Origin: DALYJJ01 sp031969915
GTDB lineage: Bacteria; Acidobacteriota; Terriglobia; Bryobacterales; Bryobacteraceae
DNA: 43,348 nt
Reading direction: 5' to 3'
Assembly: GCA_031969915.1 (NCBI GenBank)
Contig: DALYJJ010000043.1
Location: forward strand, 1-43,348
Shown: positions 23,177-30,168 of the stretch, piece after piece
How positions within the stretch are numbered: the first letter of the stretch is position 1
How the letters are laid out: each line of letters opens with the position of its first letter
Position numbers and translations under genes: made by a program
The notes under the pieces: model-generated
Databases searched by the model: none
What the model saw: the letters and a program-made list of their open reading frames with translations, nothing else
What the model was told of the DNA's origin: nothing

Positions 23177-24729
23177 CGCTGCTGCTGCTCGCCGCCGCCA
23201 CCCTGATCAGTGAGGACCTCACGTGTCTCGCGGCCGGTGCGCTGGTGGCGCGGGGCCAGCTCGGATTCGCTGAGGCGACTGCCGCATGCCTCGCCGGGAT
23301 CTTCGCCGGCGACCTCCTCTTGTTTCTCGCGGGCCGCCTGGCCGGCCTACCGCTGTTGCGCTGGCCGCCCGCCGCTCGCCTGCTCCCGCCCGACCGCGTC
23401 CGTCGCGCCGCGGATTGGCTCAACGAGCGCGGCCTCACCGTGATCCTGCTCTCGCGTTTCACGCCTGGGCTCCGCCTGCCCACCTACTTCGCCGCGGGCC
23501 TGCTGCCCACGCGCACCGCCGCGTTCGTGGTTCACTTCCTGATCGCCTCGCTTGTGTGGACGCCGCTCCTGGTGGGCGCCGCCGCTTATTTCGGCGGCCG
23601 CATCGGTGGGGCGTCGCTGGTTCTGATTGCCGCCGCGCTCCTGTTGCTCCGCCACGCACGCTCGCTGCCCCGCCTCCTGCGACGATTCCGTTGGGAGTTC
23701 TGGCCTTCCTGGGCGGCCTATCTGCCCCTGCTGCCGTGGCTCGTGTTTCTCGCCATTCGCCATCGTTCCGCCACGGTCTTCACTGCTTCCAATCCGGGGA
23801 TTCTCACCGGCGGCCTGTTCGGCGAATCGAAGGCTTCGATTCTCGAAGGGCTGCGGCCTTCGGGCGCGGTGGCCGACTTCACGCTGCTCCCGCCCGGCGC
23901 CGATCCGCGGCCCTTCGTGGAGACCCACGGCTTCCCGCTGGTGGTGAAGCCCGATGTCGGCGAGCGGGGAGCCGGCGTCACGATCGTGCGGACCGCCCAG
24001 GCGCTGGAGCAGCGTCTAACCGGCGCGCGCGAAGACCTCATTCTCCAGCGCTACGTTGAAGGCCCGGAGTTCGGCGTCTTTTACGTTCGCCACCCCGCCC
24101 GGCCGCACGGGTTCATTTTCTCAATCACCAGAAAGACCTTTCCGGTTCTGACCGGCGACGGCCGCAGCACCGTTGACGAACTCATTCTGAAAGACCGCCG
24201 CGCGGCCACGCTCGCCGCCACCTATCGCCGCATGACGCCGCACCCGCTGGACGCCGTGCCCGCCGCCGGCGAGCGCTTGCAGCTTGTCGAAATCGGCTCG
24301 CACTGCCGCGGCTCCATTTTTCTTGAGGGCGGCGATTTGGCCACCCCCGCACTCGAGGCCGCGATCGACCGCGTGGCGCGCGCTCACACCGGCTTCTTCT
24401 TCGGCCGCTTCGACGTCCGCTCACCCTCGGTGGAGGACTTTCAGGCGGGCCGCTTCACGGTGCTCGAACTCAACGGCGTGAGCTCCGAAGCCACGCACAT
24501 CTACGATCCTGCGGTAAGCCTGTGGGAGGCCTACCGGGTGCTCTGTGCGCAGTGGAAGCTGGCTTTCGAAATCGGAGCGGCCAACGTTCAGCGCGGCGCC
24601 GCGCCCACGACGGTGCGCGAACTGCTTGCACTCCGGCGCAGCCACGTCACGGCGCGGAACAGCATCAGCACGACGAAGATGGCGCCGTACAGCAGCGGCA
24701 TGCGGACGTCGGATTTCACCAGCCAGTAA
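23173..24729 (+). CDS. Fusion of a DedA/VTT membrane domain and an ATP-grasp ligase-like domain
   Basis: About 518 residues from GTG 23173. Residues 1 to about 195 are a DedA/VTT domain with several membrane helices (SRFTPGLRLPTYFAAG is the re-entrant family motif; DedA proteins move lipid carriers). Residues about 205-490 are ATP-grasp: FPLVVKPDVGERGAGV (the ATP-holding Lys and Gly-rich loop), LILQRYVEGPEFGVFY and FTVLELNGVSSEATHIYD (metal-binding Glu/Asn). ATP-grasp enzymes join a carboxylate to an amine or thiol; here perhaps a lipid-linked or envelope substrate. The last 30 or so residues are polar and lie antisense to the end of msrQ; the true fold probably ends earlier. A start at 23113 is unlikely, since GTG 23173 is coupled to the NRDE stop. 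Confidence 0.85.
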   Translation: MTLLLLAAATLISEDLTCLAAGALVARGQLGFAEATAACLAGIFAGDLLLFLAGRLAGLPLLRWPPAARLLPPDRVRRAADWLNERGLTVILLSRFTPGLRLPTYFAAGLLPTRTAAFVVHFLIASLVWTPLLVGAAAYFGGRIGGASLVLIAAALLLLRHARSLPRLLRRFRWEFWPSWAAYLPLLPWLVFLAIRHRSATVFTASNPGILTGGLFGESKASILEGLRPSGAVADFTLLPPGADPRPFVETHGFPLVVKPDVGERGAGVTIVRTAQALEQRLTGAREDLILQRYVEGPEFGVFYVRHPARPHGFIFSITRKTFPVLTGDGRSTVDELILKDRRAATLAATYRRMTPHPLDAVPAAGERLQLVEIGSHCRGSIFLEGGDLATPALEAAIDRVARAHTGFFFGRFDVRSPSVEDFQAGRFTVLELNGVSSEATHIYDPAVSLWEAYRVLCAQWKLAFEIGAANVQRGAAPTTVRELLALRRSHVTARNSISTTKMAPYSSGMRTSDFTSQ

Positions 24730-25220
24730 TAGTGAATGACGCCCGCGAGCGTCGCGAAGTAGCCCAGCCGGTGCAGCAGTTGCCAGCGCTTGCCGCCCAG
24801 CCTTCGAATCCAGCCCTTGGTCGACGTGACCGCCAGCGGCAGCATCAGCAGGAAGCCCGCGAATCCCATCGTGATGAAGGGCCGCTTCATCACGTCCTTC
24901 ACCATGTCCGGCCAGTCGAAGAACTTGTCGAACCAAAGATAAGTGAGGAAATGCAGCGCGCCGTAGAAGAACGCGAACAGGCCGAGCATGCGGCGGAAGC
25001 GGATGAGGTCCGGCTGCGCGAGGAGTTTGCGCGCGGGCGTGATGGCCAGGGTGACGAGCAGGAAGCGGACGGTCCAATCGCCCGTCTCGCGCGTGACGTA
25101 CTCGAGCGGATTCGCGCCCAGGCCGTCGTTAAACGCTCCCCAGACCAGGTAAGCCGCCGGCGCGAGCGAGAGCGCGAACACGGCGGCCTTGGTCCAGCGG
25201 CTGGTGAGAAACCGCTTCAT
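24588..25220 (-). CDS. msrQ: MsrQ (YedZ), haem b membrane subunit of periplasmic methionine sulfoxide reductase
   Basis: A 210-residue membrane protein with about six helices, delivering electrons from quinol or flavin to MsrP. Recognisable regions are MLGLFAFFYGALHFLTYLWF, KRPFITMGFAGFLLMLPLA, KGWIRRLGGKRWQLLHRLGY and LAGVIHYYWLVKSD; the last three carry the family pattern with haem-ligand histidines. ATG 25220 is 4 bp after the msrP stop. The 3' 142 bp overlap the end of the convergent DedA-ATP-grasp gene, and this region encodes the last MsrQ helix, so MsrQ is the real constraint there. Third gene of doxX-msrP-msrQ under ECF promoter B. Confidence 0.92.
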   Translation of the reverse strand: MKRFLTSRWTKAAVFALSLAPAAYLVWGAFNDGLGANPLEYVTRETGDWTVRFLLVTLAITPARKLLAQPDLIRFRRMLGLFAFFYGALHFLTYLWFDKFFDWPDMVKDVMKRPFITMGFAGFLLMLPLAVTSTKGWIRRLGGKRWQLLHRLGYFATLAGVIHYYWLVKSDVRMPLLYGAIFVVLMLFRAVTWLRRSASSSRTVVGAAPR

Positions 25221-25224
25221 CGCC

Positions 25225-26151
25225 TCAGTAGTACTTCTTGAGATCCATGCCCGAATACAGGTTCGCCACCTGTTCGCCGTATCCGTTAAACAAGACAGTG
25301 TCTCGTTTAAAGAACTCGCCGATGCGGCGCTCTTTTGCCTGGCTCCACCTCGGGTGGTCCACGTTCGGGTTGACGTTCGAATAGAAACCGTACTCGCCGC
25401 GGTTGGCGATGCTCCAGGTGGTGGGCGGCTCTTTCTCGGTGAAGCGGATCTTGACGATCGACTTGATGCTCTTGAAGCCGTACTTCCACGGCACGACCAG
25501 GCGCAGGGGCGCGCCGTTCTGGTTGGGGAGGACTTCGCCGTACAGACCGACGGCGAGAATCGCAAGCGGGTGCATGGCCTCGTCCATGCGCAGTCCTTCC
25601 ACGTACGGCAGGGGAATGCCGGCCCAGCCGGAGCGGGGCATCTGCTTGGTGTCGTAAAGCGTTTCGAAAGCGACGTACTTGGCTTTGGGCGTAGGCTCGG
25701 CGTACTTGACGACGGCGGCGAGCGGCAGGCCGATCCAGGGGACGACCATTGACCAGGCCTCCACGCAGCGCAGGCGGTAAATGTACTCTTCGAGCGGCGC
25801 GAGCTTCATGATCTTTTCGAAGTCGAGGGGGCCTTTCTTAACCGCTTCGCCTTCGATTCTGACCGTCCAGGGCTCGGGCTTGAGCGTGCCGGCGTACTTG
25901 GCCGGTTCGTCCTTGCCGGTGCCGAACTCGTAGTAGTTGTTGTAGGTGGTGATGGCCTGGTAGGGCGTCTGCTTTTCGCTCGTGCTGAACTTGCTCTTGC
26001 CGTAGCCGGCGAGCTTGGAAGCGGCGCGCGCCGTTCCCAGCCCGAAGGCAGCCGCCCCGAGCGCCGCTCCGAGGAAACGGCGCCGATTCAGATATTCGTT
26101 CTTCGGCGTGACATCCGACCACCGAAGGTCCCCAGCCCTGCGAATGATCAT
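25225..26151 (-). CDS. msrP: MsrP (YedY), periplasmic molybdopterin methionine sulfoxide reductase
   Basis: A 308-residue protein. Its Tat signal is NRRRFLGAALGAAAFGLGTA (22-41). The SUOX-fold catalytic domain has YIYRLRCVEAWSMVVPW (123-139), in which Cys129 ligates molybdenum. Other MsrP regions are GWAGIPLPYVEGLRMDEAMH, NGAPLRLVVPWKYGFKSIKS and RGEYGFYSNVNPNVDHPRW. MsrP repairs methionine oxidised by hypochlorite and other oxidants in periplasmic proteins, with MsrQ as electron donor. The gene overlaps doxX by 4 bp and precedes msrQ by 4 bp. Family members elsewhere are induced by chlorine stress; in Azospira suillum a SigF/NrsF sigma/anti-sigma pair controls such genes, which agrees with the ECF site found here. 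Confidence 0.95.
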   Translation of the reverse strand: MIIRRAGDLRWSDVTPKNEYLNRRRFLGAALGAAAFGLGTARAASKLAGYGKSKFSTSEKQTPYQAITTYNNYYEFGTGKDEPAKYAGTLKPEPWTVRIEGEAVKKGPLDFEKIMKLAPLEEYIYRLRCVEAWSMVVPWIGLPLAAVVKYAEPTPKAKYVAFETLYDTKQMPRSGWAGIPLPYVEGLRMDEAMHPLAILAVGLYGEVLPNQNGAPLRLVVPWKYGFKSIKSIVKIRFTEKEPPTTWSIANRGEYGFYSNVNPNVDHPRWSQAKERRIGEFFKRDTVLFNGYGEQVANLYSGMDLKKYY

Positions 26152-26567
26152 GCTTTGGTCCTTACCAACAGGCTACCGAATATCGGGAGCTCGTAGCGGT
26201 GGAGGAAGAGAATGCCGAGGGAGCACACGAACACGGCGACGGCGAGGGCGAAGAGTTCGCCGTGGTCGTCCACCAGCGGGAGCGTGATGCCGAGCCTGGT
26301 GAGGTGGGAGACGATGGCGCCGCTGATGACTCCGAGCGAGAGCGCCGCGCCGTAGACCACGGTCTTGGGCAGCAACAGGAGGACGGCGGCGATCAGCTCC
26401 ACCACGCCGGTACCGATGCGGCCCCACGGTTCGAGGCCGAGCGTGGAGAAGATGTAGACCGACTCGGGTGCGCCGGTGAACTTGAAGAACAGGGTCTGCA
26501 GAAGGATCACCGCCGCGATGGCGCGCAGGATCCAACTGAGAATGACGGCCGCTTTGCTCAATTCCAT
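26148..26567 (-). CDS. DoxX-family membrane protein
   Basis: A 139-residue protein with four membrane helices (AVILSWILRAIAAVILLQT; GTGVVELIAAVLLLLP; VVYGAALSLGVISGAIVSHL; LFALAVAVFVCSLGILF). The LQTLFFKFTGAPES stretch after helix 1 is typical of DoxX/DoxD-like proteins. These accompany thiosulfate:quinone reductase or redox-stress complexes; in other bacteria DoxX proteins link to superoxide defence. It leads the doxX-msrP-msrQ operon and overlaps msrP by 4 bp. Its ATG (26567) lies six bases after the predicted -10 of promoter B and has no SD, so the message is probably leaderless. Confidence 0.85.
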   Translation of the reverse strand: MELSKAAVILSWILRAIAAVILLQTLFFKFTGAPESVYIFSTLGLEPWGRIGTGVVELIAAVLLLLPKTVVYGAALSLGVISGAIVSHLTRLGITLPLVDDHGELFALAVAVFVCSLGILFLHRYELPIFGSLLVRTKA

Positions 26568-26572
26568 GCCGC

Positions 26573-26602
26573 TGAATCGCGGGCCGCGGGGAGTTTATTC
26601 CC
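26573..26602 (-). promoter_or_regulatory. Putative ECF promoter B (doxX-msrP-msrQ operon)
   Basis: The minus strand reads GGGAATAAAC, 14 nt, then GATTCA. Predicted transcription starts at about 26567, the doxX start codon. Its GGGAATAAAC is identical to that of the sigma operon, and its TAA is the stop codon of the upstream gene, which it therefore overlaps. Confidence 0.72.
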
Positions 26603-27224
26603 GGCGCAGGATCCAGTGCGGGCCGTCGCGGAGCAGGGTTCCTTCGATGGTCACGCGCTGGCCGACGATGGGCAGCAACTCGCGGACCGGAACGCCGGTG
26701 AGCAGCAGCAGGCGGCCGGCGCCGGTTTCGCCGGCGACGAACAAGGCTGGGGGAATGCCGCCGCTGATGCAGCGCACGGCGCAATCGCGGTGGACCTTGC
26801 CCTGACCCGGATTCATCACGCCGAGGAAGCATTTGCTATCGACGATCTCGCCGGTGAGGCGGAAACGCCCGAGTTCGACGGGCTGCGGCCGCGGGCTTGA
26901 CGCGACGCCGCGGCGCGGGGCGGATTCGATTTCGAGCATGCGGTCCGGGCCGCGTTCGATGAGAGAGCCGCGCAGGGTGACGCGCCGTCCATCCAGACCG
27001 CGAACCAAGCCGCCCGCGCCGTGCTTGCCGGCCGCGACCAGCAGGTAGCGCGAACCGTCGGCGGCGATGAGCGCCGGATAGGGCCATTCGATGAGGTCGC
27101 CCTCATAGTCGCGGAACACGCCGAACTCGAAGCGGCTGGGGGCGAACGGACTCTGCGAGACGACGAACAGCGCCGCCAGCAAGACGCCGCCCGCGAGCAG
27201 CGCGGCGACCACGCCCCTAAGCAT
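26595..27224 (-). CDS. Membrane-anchored protein with a conserved-looking Cys/His motif, function unknown
   Basis: A 209-residue protein. An N-terminal helix (MLRGVVAALLAGGVLLAALF) anchors it; the rest should face the periplasm and is beta-rich. Residues 127-160 hold Cys132, His145, Cys148 and Cys152 in VDSKCFLGVMNPG, then HRDCAVRC, then GGIPP. The spacing suits a metal, haem or disulphide site. I do not recognise a named family. ATG 27224 has GGAGG 3 bp upstream and overlaps the ferric-reductase/Rieske gene by 8 bp. The final codons (Arg-Arg-Glu-stop) are part of ECF promoter B. Being last in the SDR-Rieske operon, it may be the electron acceptor or sensor for the Rieske fusion. Confidence 0.8.
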   Translation of the reverse strand: MLRGVVAALLAGGVLLAALFVVSQSPFAPSRFEFGVFRDYEGDLIEWPYPALIAADGSRYLLVAAGKHGAGGLVRGLDGRRVTLRGSLIERGPDRMLEIESAPRRGVASSPRPQPVELGRFRLTGEIVDSKCFLGVMNPGQGKVHRDCAVRCISGGIPPALFVAGETGAGRLLLLTGVPVRELLPIVGQRVTIEGTLLRDGPHWILRRE

Positions 27225-28230
27225 CGGCCCTCCCCGGCTCCACAAACGTCCCCGGCGGAAGCGGCGACGGATCGACGTAGACCTTGCCGCCGGAAACCCG
27301 GGTTCGGTAGGTGGGAACCTTTTCGGTGAAGGGCGGCGGCGACGTTCCGGAGTCGGGCAGATATTGGTAGCCGTGCCAGGGGCAGGTGACGCAACCGTCG
27401 ACGATGCGGCCCTCGCCGAGCGGGCCGTTCTGGTGCGCGCAGAGGTTGGAGAGGGCGGAGATCTTCCCCTGATAGCGGAAGACGGCGATGCGCTCGCCGC
27501 CGGCGCAGATGAGCTTGGCCCGGTTTTCGGGGATGGAGTGCACATCGCAGACTTCGACGAACGTGCGGTCGAGGCGGCGCTCCTTGCGCGCGGCGGCGAT
27601 GTGGAGCACGGCGAGTGTCGCGAAGCCGGCGGCGAGGGCGATGGCCAGGGCGGGACTGCGCTCGGACTGCAGCGCGCCGAGGCACACGTGCGCGAACAGG
27701 AGAGCGTAGGCCGCGTAGACCAGCATGTGGAGGCGCTTCCACACGGGCGGCGAGAGAGTGTTCAACCAGAAGTCGTGGCTGGTGGCGGCCATCAGGAAGA
27801 GGATCAGTAGCGCAAAGAAACCGAGCGCCTGGAAGGGGAAGTTCGGAACGCTGCCAAAGCGGGTGTTGGCGGCGAAGAGGCTGACGAGCGGATGGACATC
27901 GCCGAGGGCGTGGAACTGAACCAGCGAGAACACGGAGTGGGCCAGCGCGAGGACGAACATGGTGACGCCGAGATGGCGGCGGTTGTAGAGCAAAGGAAGG
28001 AAGCGCGGGTTCAACCGGCAGAGCGGCCCGATGGCGAGGATCACGTGGAGGAGCAGAAATGCGAGCGTCGCGAGAGCCCGGATGAGCAGAGTCTCGGCCG
28101 TGGCGTTGGGATGGACGAGGACGCCGATTCCGAGGAACGCGGCGAGATAGAGCGTCACGCCGCCGGCCAGCACCAGGTCGTACCGCTTCTTATCGCGGTT
28201 CCAATACACGGCCTTGTATTGGACGCTCAT
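27217..28230 (-). CDS. Fusion of a ferric-reductase-like membrane domain and a Rieske [2Fe-2S] domain
   Basis: A 337-residue protein. Residues about 15-215 hold six membrane helices with candidate haem histidines, including His62 (LLHVILAIGPL), His98 (LALAHSVF), His168 (WKRLHMLVYAAYALLFAH) and His181. This is the FRD/MsrQ-like pattern. Residues about 222-337 are a Rieske domain: Cys264-x-His266 in CAHQNGPLGEG and Cys283-x2-His286 in CPWHGYQY. This would make a self-contained electron conduit from a Rieske cluster to membrane haems. The Rieske part follows the last helix, so its side of the membrane depends on helix number. It overlaps genes on both sides (4 bp and 8 bp). GGGAG precedes the ATG at 28230. 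Confidence 0.9.
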   Translation of the reverse strand: MSVQYKAVYWNRDKKRYDLVLAGGVTLYLAAFLGIGVLVHPNATAETLLIRALATLAFLLLHVILAIGPLCRLNPRFLPLLYNRRHLGVTMFVLALAHSVFSLVQFHALGDVHPLVSLFAANTRFGSVPNFPFQALGFFALLILFLMAATSHDFWLNTLSPPVWKRLHMLVYAAYALLFAHVCLGALQSERSPALAIALAAGFATLAVLHIAAARKERRLDRTFVEVCDVHSIPENRAKLICAGGERIAVFRYQGKISALSNLCAHQNGPLGEGRIVDGCVTCPWHGYQYLPDSGTSPPPFTEKVPTYRTRVSGGKVYVDPSPLPPGTFVEPGRADA

Positions 28231-28370
28231 GGGAGGCGCTCCCAGCGAAGGCCCGGGTTGGGAGGGGTGGAGTCTTCGCGCAGGGCCAGGGCGGCGAAGA
28301 GCAGGAGCGGAAGGGCGACGGCCAGAGTGAGCCAGACGCGGCGGTGGGCCTTACGCAATCCGGCGGTCAT
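28227..28370 (-). CDS. Small single-span membrane protein (47 residues)
   Basis: Begins MTAGLRKAHRRVWLTLAVAL, then a hydrophobic stretch to about residue 30, and ends with a short Pro-rich polar tail. One membrane helix with a positively charged N-terminus, so probably N-in. It overlaps both neighbours by 4 bp (ATGA), the best evidence that it is translated. No family recognised. Likely a small subunit or assembly factor for the ferric-reductase/Rieske protein encoded next. Confidence 0.62.
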   Translation of the reverse strand: MTAGLRKAHRRVWLTLAVALPLLLFAALALREDSTPPNPGLRWERLP

Positions 28371-28555
28371 GCGCGCAGCCACCGCACCAGCAGCAGGGGC
28401 CAGAGGGCCGCGCTGCCGGGCAGAATGAGAAGCCGGAAACCGAGCGAAGCGCCGCGGGCGGCGGGATCGATCTTCTCGGCGCCGCGGGCGACGAAGGCAA
28501 CTCCGAACAGGACCCCGGCGATCGCGTACGCCAGCGCGAGGTTCAGGAGCAACAT
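28367..28555 (-). CDS. Small two-span membrane protein (62 residues)
   Basis: Two hydrophobic stretches: MLLLNLALAYAIAGVLFGVA and LGFRLLILPGSAALWPLLLV, joined by a polar loop (ARGAEKIDPAARGA). It starts directly after the stop of the upstream SDR (no intervening base), with GGAGG 5 bp before the ATG, and overlaps the next small gene by 4 bp. The pattern resembles short integral proteins encoded beside cytochrome or Rieske modules. No named family recognised; translation looks real from coupling and SD. Confidence 0.68.
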   Translation of the reverse strand: MLLLNLALAYAIAGVLFGVAFVARGAEKIDPAARGASLGFRLLILPGSAALWPLLLVRWLRA

Positions 28556-29239
28556 TCAGACCTCCGCACCGTAGAGGGGAATCGCTGCGCCGGAGACGGC
28601 CGCACCGTGGGCCGAGGCCAGGTGCAGCAGCAGGGCCGCGATGTGCGCGGGCGCCACCCATCCGCTCGGGTCGGCGTCGGGCATGTGGCGCCGGTTGGCC
28701 GGGGTATCGATGGTTCCCGGCAGAATGACGTTGGCGGTGATGCCGCGATCCTTGTTCTCCGCGGCGAGCGTGCGCCAGAGCGAAACCAGAGCCGCTTTGG
28801 AGGCGGCGTATGCGCCGAGCAGGGCGCGGGGTTCCACGGCGGGGCGCGCGCCGATGGCGAGCAGGCGGCCGAAGCCACGCTCGCGCATGGAGGGAAGCAC
28901 CGCCGAGGCGGCGTGGAACGCGGTTCGGAAGTTCAACTCGAACATGCGTTCCACGACGTCCTCGCCGGTCTCCTCCACTCTCGTGCCCCCGTTGAAACCG
29001 CCTACGAGGTGCACCAGCACGTCCACGGGGCCGAAGCGCGGCACAACGTGAGAGAGCAGGTCCCGGGCCGCTGCGCCGTCTTTGAGGTCGCCTGAGAAGC
29101 CGCCGAATGAAGGGTGGGGGAAGTCCGCGTCCGAAATCCCGGGCGCGACGCCGGCCACGCTCGCGCCCGCATCCAGGAAAGCGCGTGTGACGGTACCGCC
29201 CAATCCGCCCGACGCGCCGGTAATGAGGACCGTGGACAT
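28556..29239 (-). CDS. SDR-family oxidoreductase lacking the usual catalytic serine
   Basis: A 227-residue Rossmann protein. TGASGGLG (7-14) is the NAD(P) site and DVLVHLVGGFNGG replaces the NNAG region. Tyr144 and Lys148 in YAASK are kept. The catalytic Ser expected 13 residues before the Tyr is Ala131 (LLAIGARPAVEP), so normal SDR chemistry is doubtful or altered. I use the ATG at 29239, with GGAG 8 bp upstream; a GTG 9 bp before it is the alternative. It lies 12 bp downstream of another SDR and directly before the small membrane genes. Substrate unknown. Confidence 0.85.
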   Translation of the reverse strand: MSTVLITGASGGLGGTVTRAFLDAGASVAGVAPGISDADFPHPSFGGFSGDLKDGAAARDLLSHVVPRFGPVDVLVHLVGGFNGGTRVEETGEDVVERMFELNFRTAFHAASAVLPSMRERGFGRLLAIGARPAVEPRALLGAYAASKAALVSLWRTLAAENKDRGITANVILPGTIDTPANRRHMPDADPSGWVAPAHIAALLLHLASAHGAAVSGAAIPLYGAEV

Positions 29240-29251
29240 GAGATGCACTCC

Positions 29252-30064
29252 TTACTCGCCCGATGACCAGGCGATGCGAAACTCGGGGTAGAGGGTCAAG
29301 CCGCCGCAGGCGAAGATGGTCTGGCCGGTGATGTAGGACGCGTCGTCGGAGGCGAGGAACGCGAAGACGGCGGCGATCTCCTCGGCGGCCGCGGCGCGGC
29401 CCATGGGAATGTGGGCTTCCACCTCACCGCGCGCCTTCGGGTCGTCGATCCAAGCGCGGTTGATGGGCGTGACCACGGCGCCCGGGCCGACGGCGTTGAC
29501 GCGTATGCCTCGTCCGGCATATTCGAGCGCGAGCGTGCGGGTCATATTCTCCATGGCGCCCTTGCTGATGGAGTAGGGCAGGTACTTGGGCTTGGGGATG
29601 ATCTCGTGCACGCTCGAATTGTTGAGGATCACGCCTTTCGTGCCGCGCTCGACGAAGTGGCGGAGGGCCTCGCGGGCGCACAGGTAAGCGCCGCGCAGGT
29701 TCACGTTCATGACGCGGTCGAAGTCCGCCATTTCGATTTCATGGCTCGGCGTCACCTTCTGGATGCCGGCGTTGTTGACCAGGACGTCGAGCGAGCCGAA
29801 GGCATCGATGACCTTGGCGAACATCGCTTTGACCTGGTCCTCCTTGGAGACGTCGGCTTGCACGACCAAGTCCTTGCAGCCGGACTTGCGCACGGCCATG
29901 CAGGCTTCGGCCACCATCACCTCGGTGGCTTCGGCTTCTTCCGGTCCGCGGAGGAAGTTGATGGCGACATTGGCGCCTTCCTGGGCGAAGCGCACGGCGA
30001 TAGCCTGGCCGATGCCGGACGACGCGCCGGTGATGAGAACGTTTTTCCCTTCCAGTCTTGGCAT
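29252..30064 (-). CDS. SDR-family oxidoreductase (glucose 1-dehydrogenase-like)
   Basis: A 270-residue classical SDR. TGASSGIG (12-19) binds NAD(P), VNNAG (96-100) is structural, and the catalytic set is Ser150/Ser151, Tyr164 and Lys168 (YSISK). VNAVGPGAVVTPINRAW and SYITGQTIFACGG are normal late motifs. Proteins of this type are often annotated as glucose 1-dehydrogenase, but specificity cannot be read. ATG 30064 has AGGAG 5 bp upstream and begins the family domain; an extension to 30112 runs through promoter sequence. First gene of a five- to six-gene operon under ECF promoter C-minus, with a leader of about 33 nt. Confidence 0.9.
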   Translation of the reverse strand: MPRLEGKNVLITGASSGIGQAIAVRFAQEGANVAINFLRGPEEAEATEVMVAEACMAVRKSGCKDLVVQADVSKEDQVKAMFAKVIDAFGSLDVLVNNAGIQKVTPSHEIEMADFDRVMNVNLRGAYLCAREALRHFVERGTKGVILNNSSVHEIIPKPKYLPYSISKGAMENMTRTLALEYAGRGIRVNAVGPGAVVTPINRAWIDDPKARGEVEAHIPMGRAAAAEEIAAVFAFLASDDASYITGQTIFACGGLTLYPEFRIAWSSGE

Positions 30065-30103
30065 GGTTTCTCCTGAGTTTGTGTGAGGCGCCGTCTCGAC
30101 CCC

Positions 30104-30133
30104 TGTATCCACGGCCCCTCAGCCATTATTCCC
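30104..30133 (-). promoter_or_regulatory. Putative ECF promoter C-minus (SDR/Rieske operon)
   Basis: The minus strand reads GGGAATAATG, 14 nt, then GATACA. The -10 is nearly identical to that of promoter D-minus (GATACC). Transcription should begin near 30098, leaving a 33-nt leader with an SD, unlike the leaderless sites. Confidence 0.72.
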
Positions 30134-30163
30134 GGGAATGAAAGCGCCGGCTCGCGTGATGTA
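30134..30163 (+). promoter_or_regulatory. Putative ECF promoter C-plus (YHS/outer-membrane operon)
   Basis: The plus strand reads GGGAATGAAA, 14 nt, then GATGTA. It abuts promoter C-minus, and the two -35 elements form the perfect palindrome ATTCCCGGGAAT (30128-30139). The ATG at 30169 is six bases after the -10, where transcription should start. Confidence 0.7.
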
Positions 30164-30168
30164 TGGGC

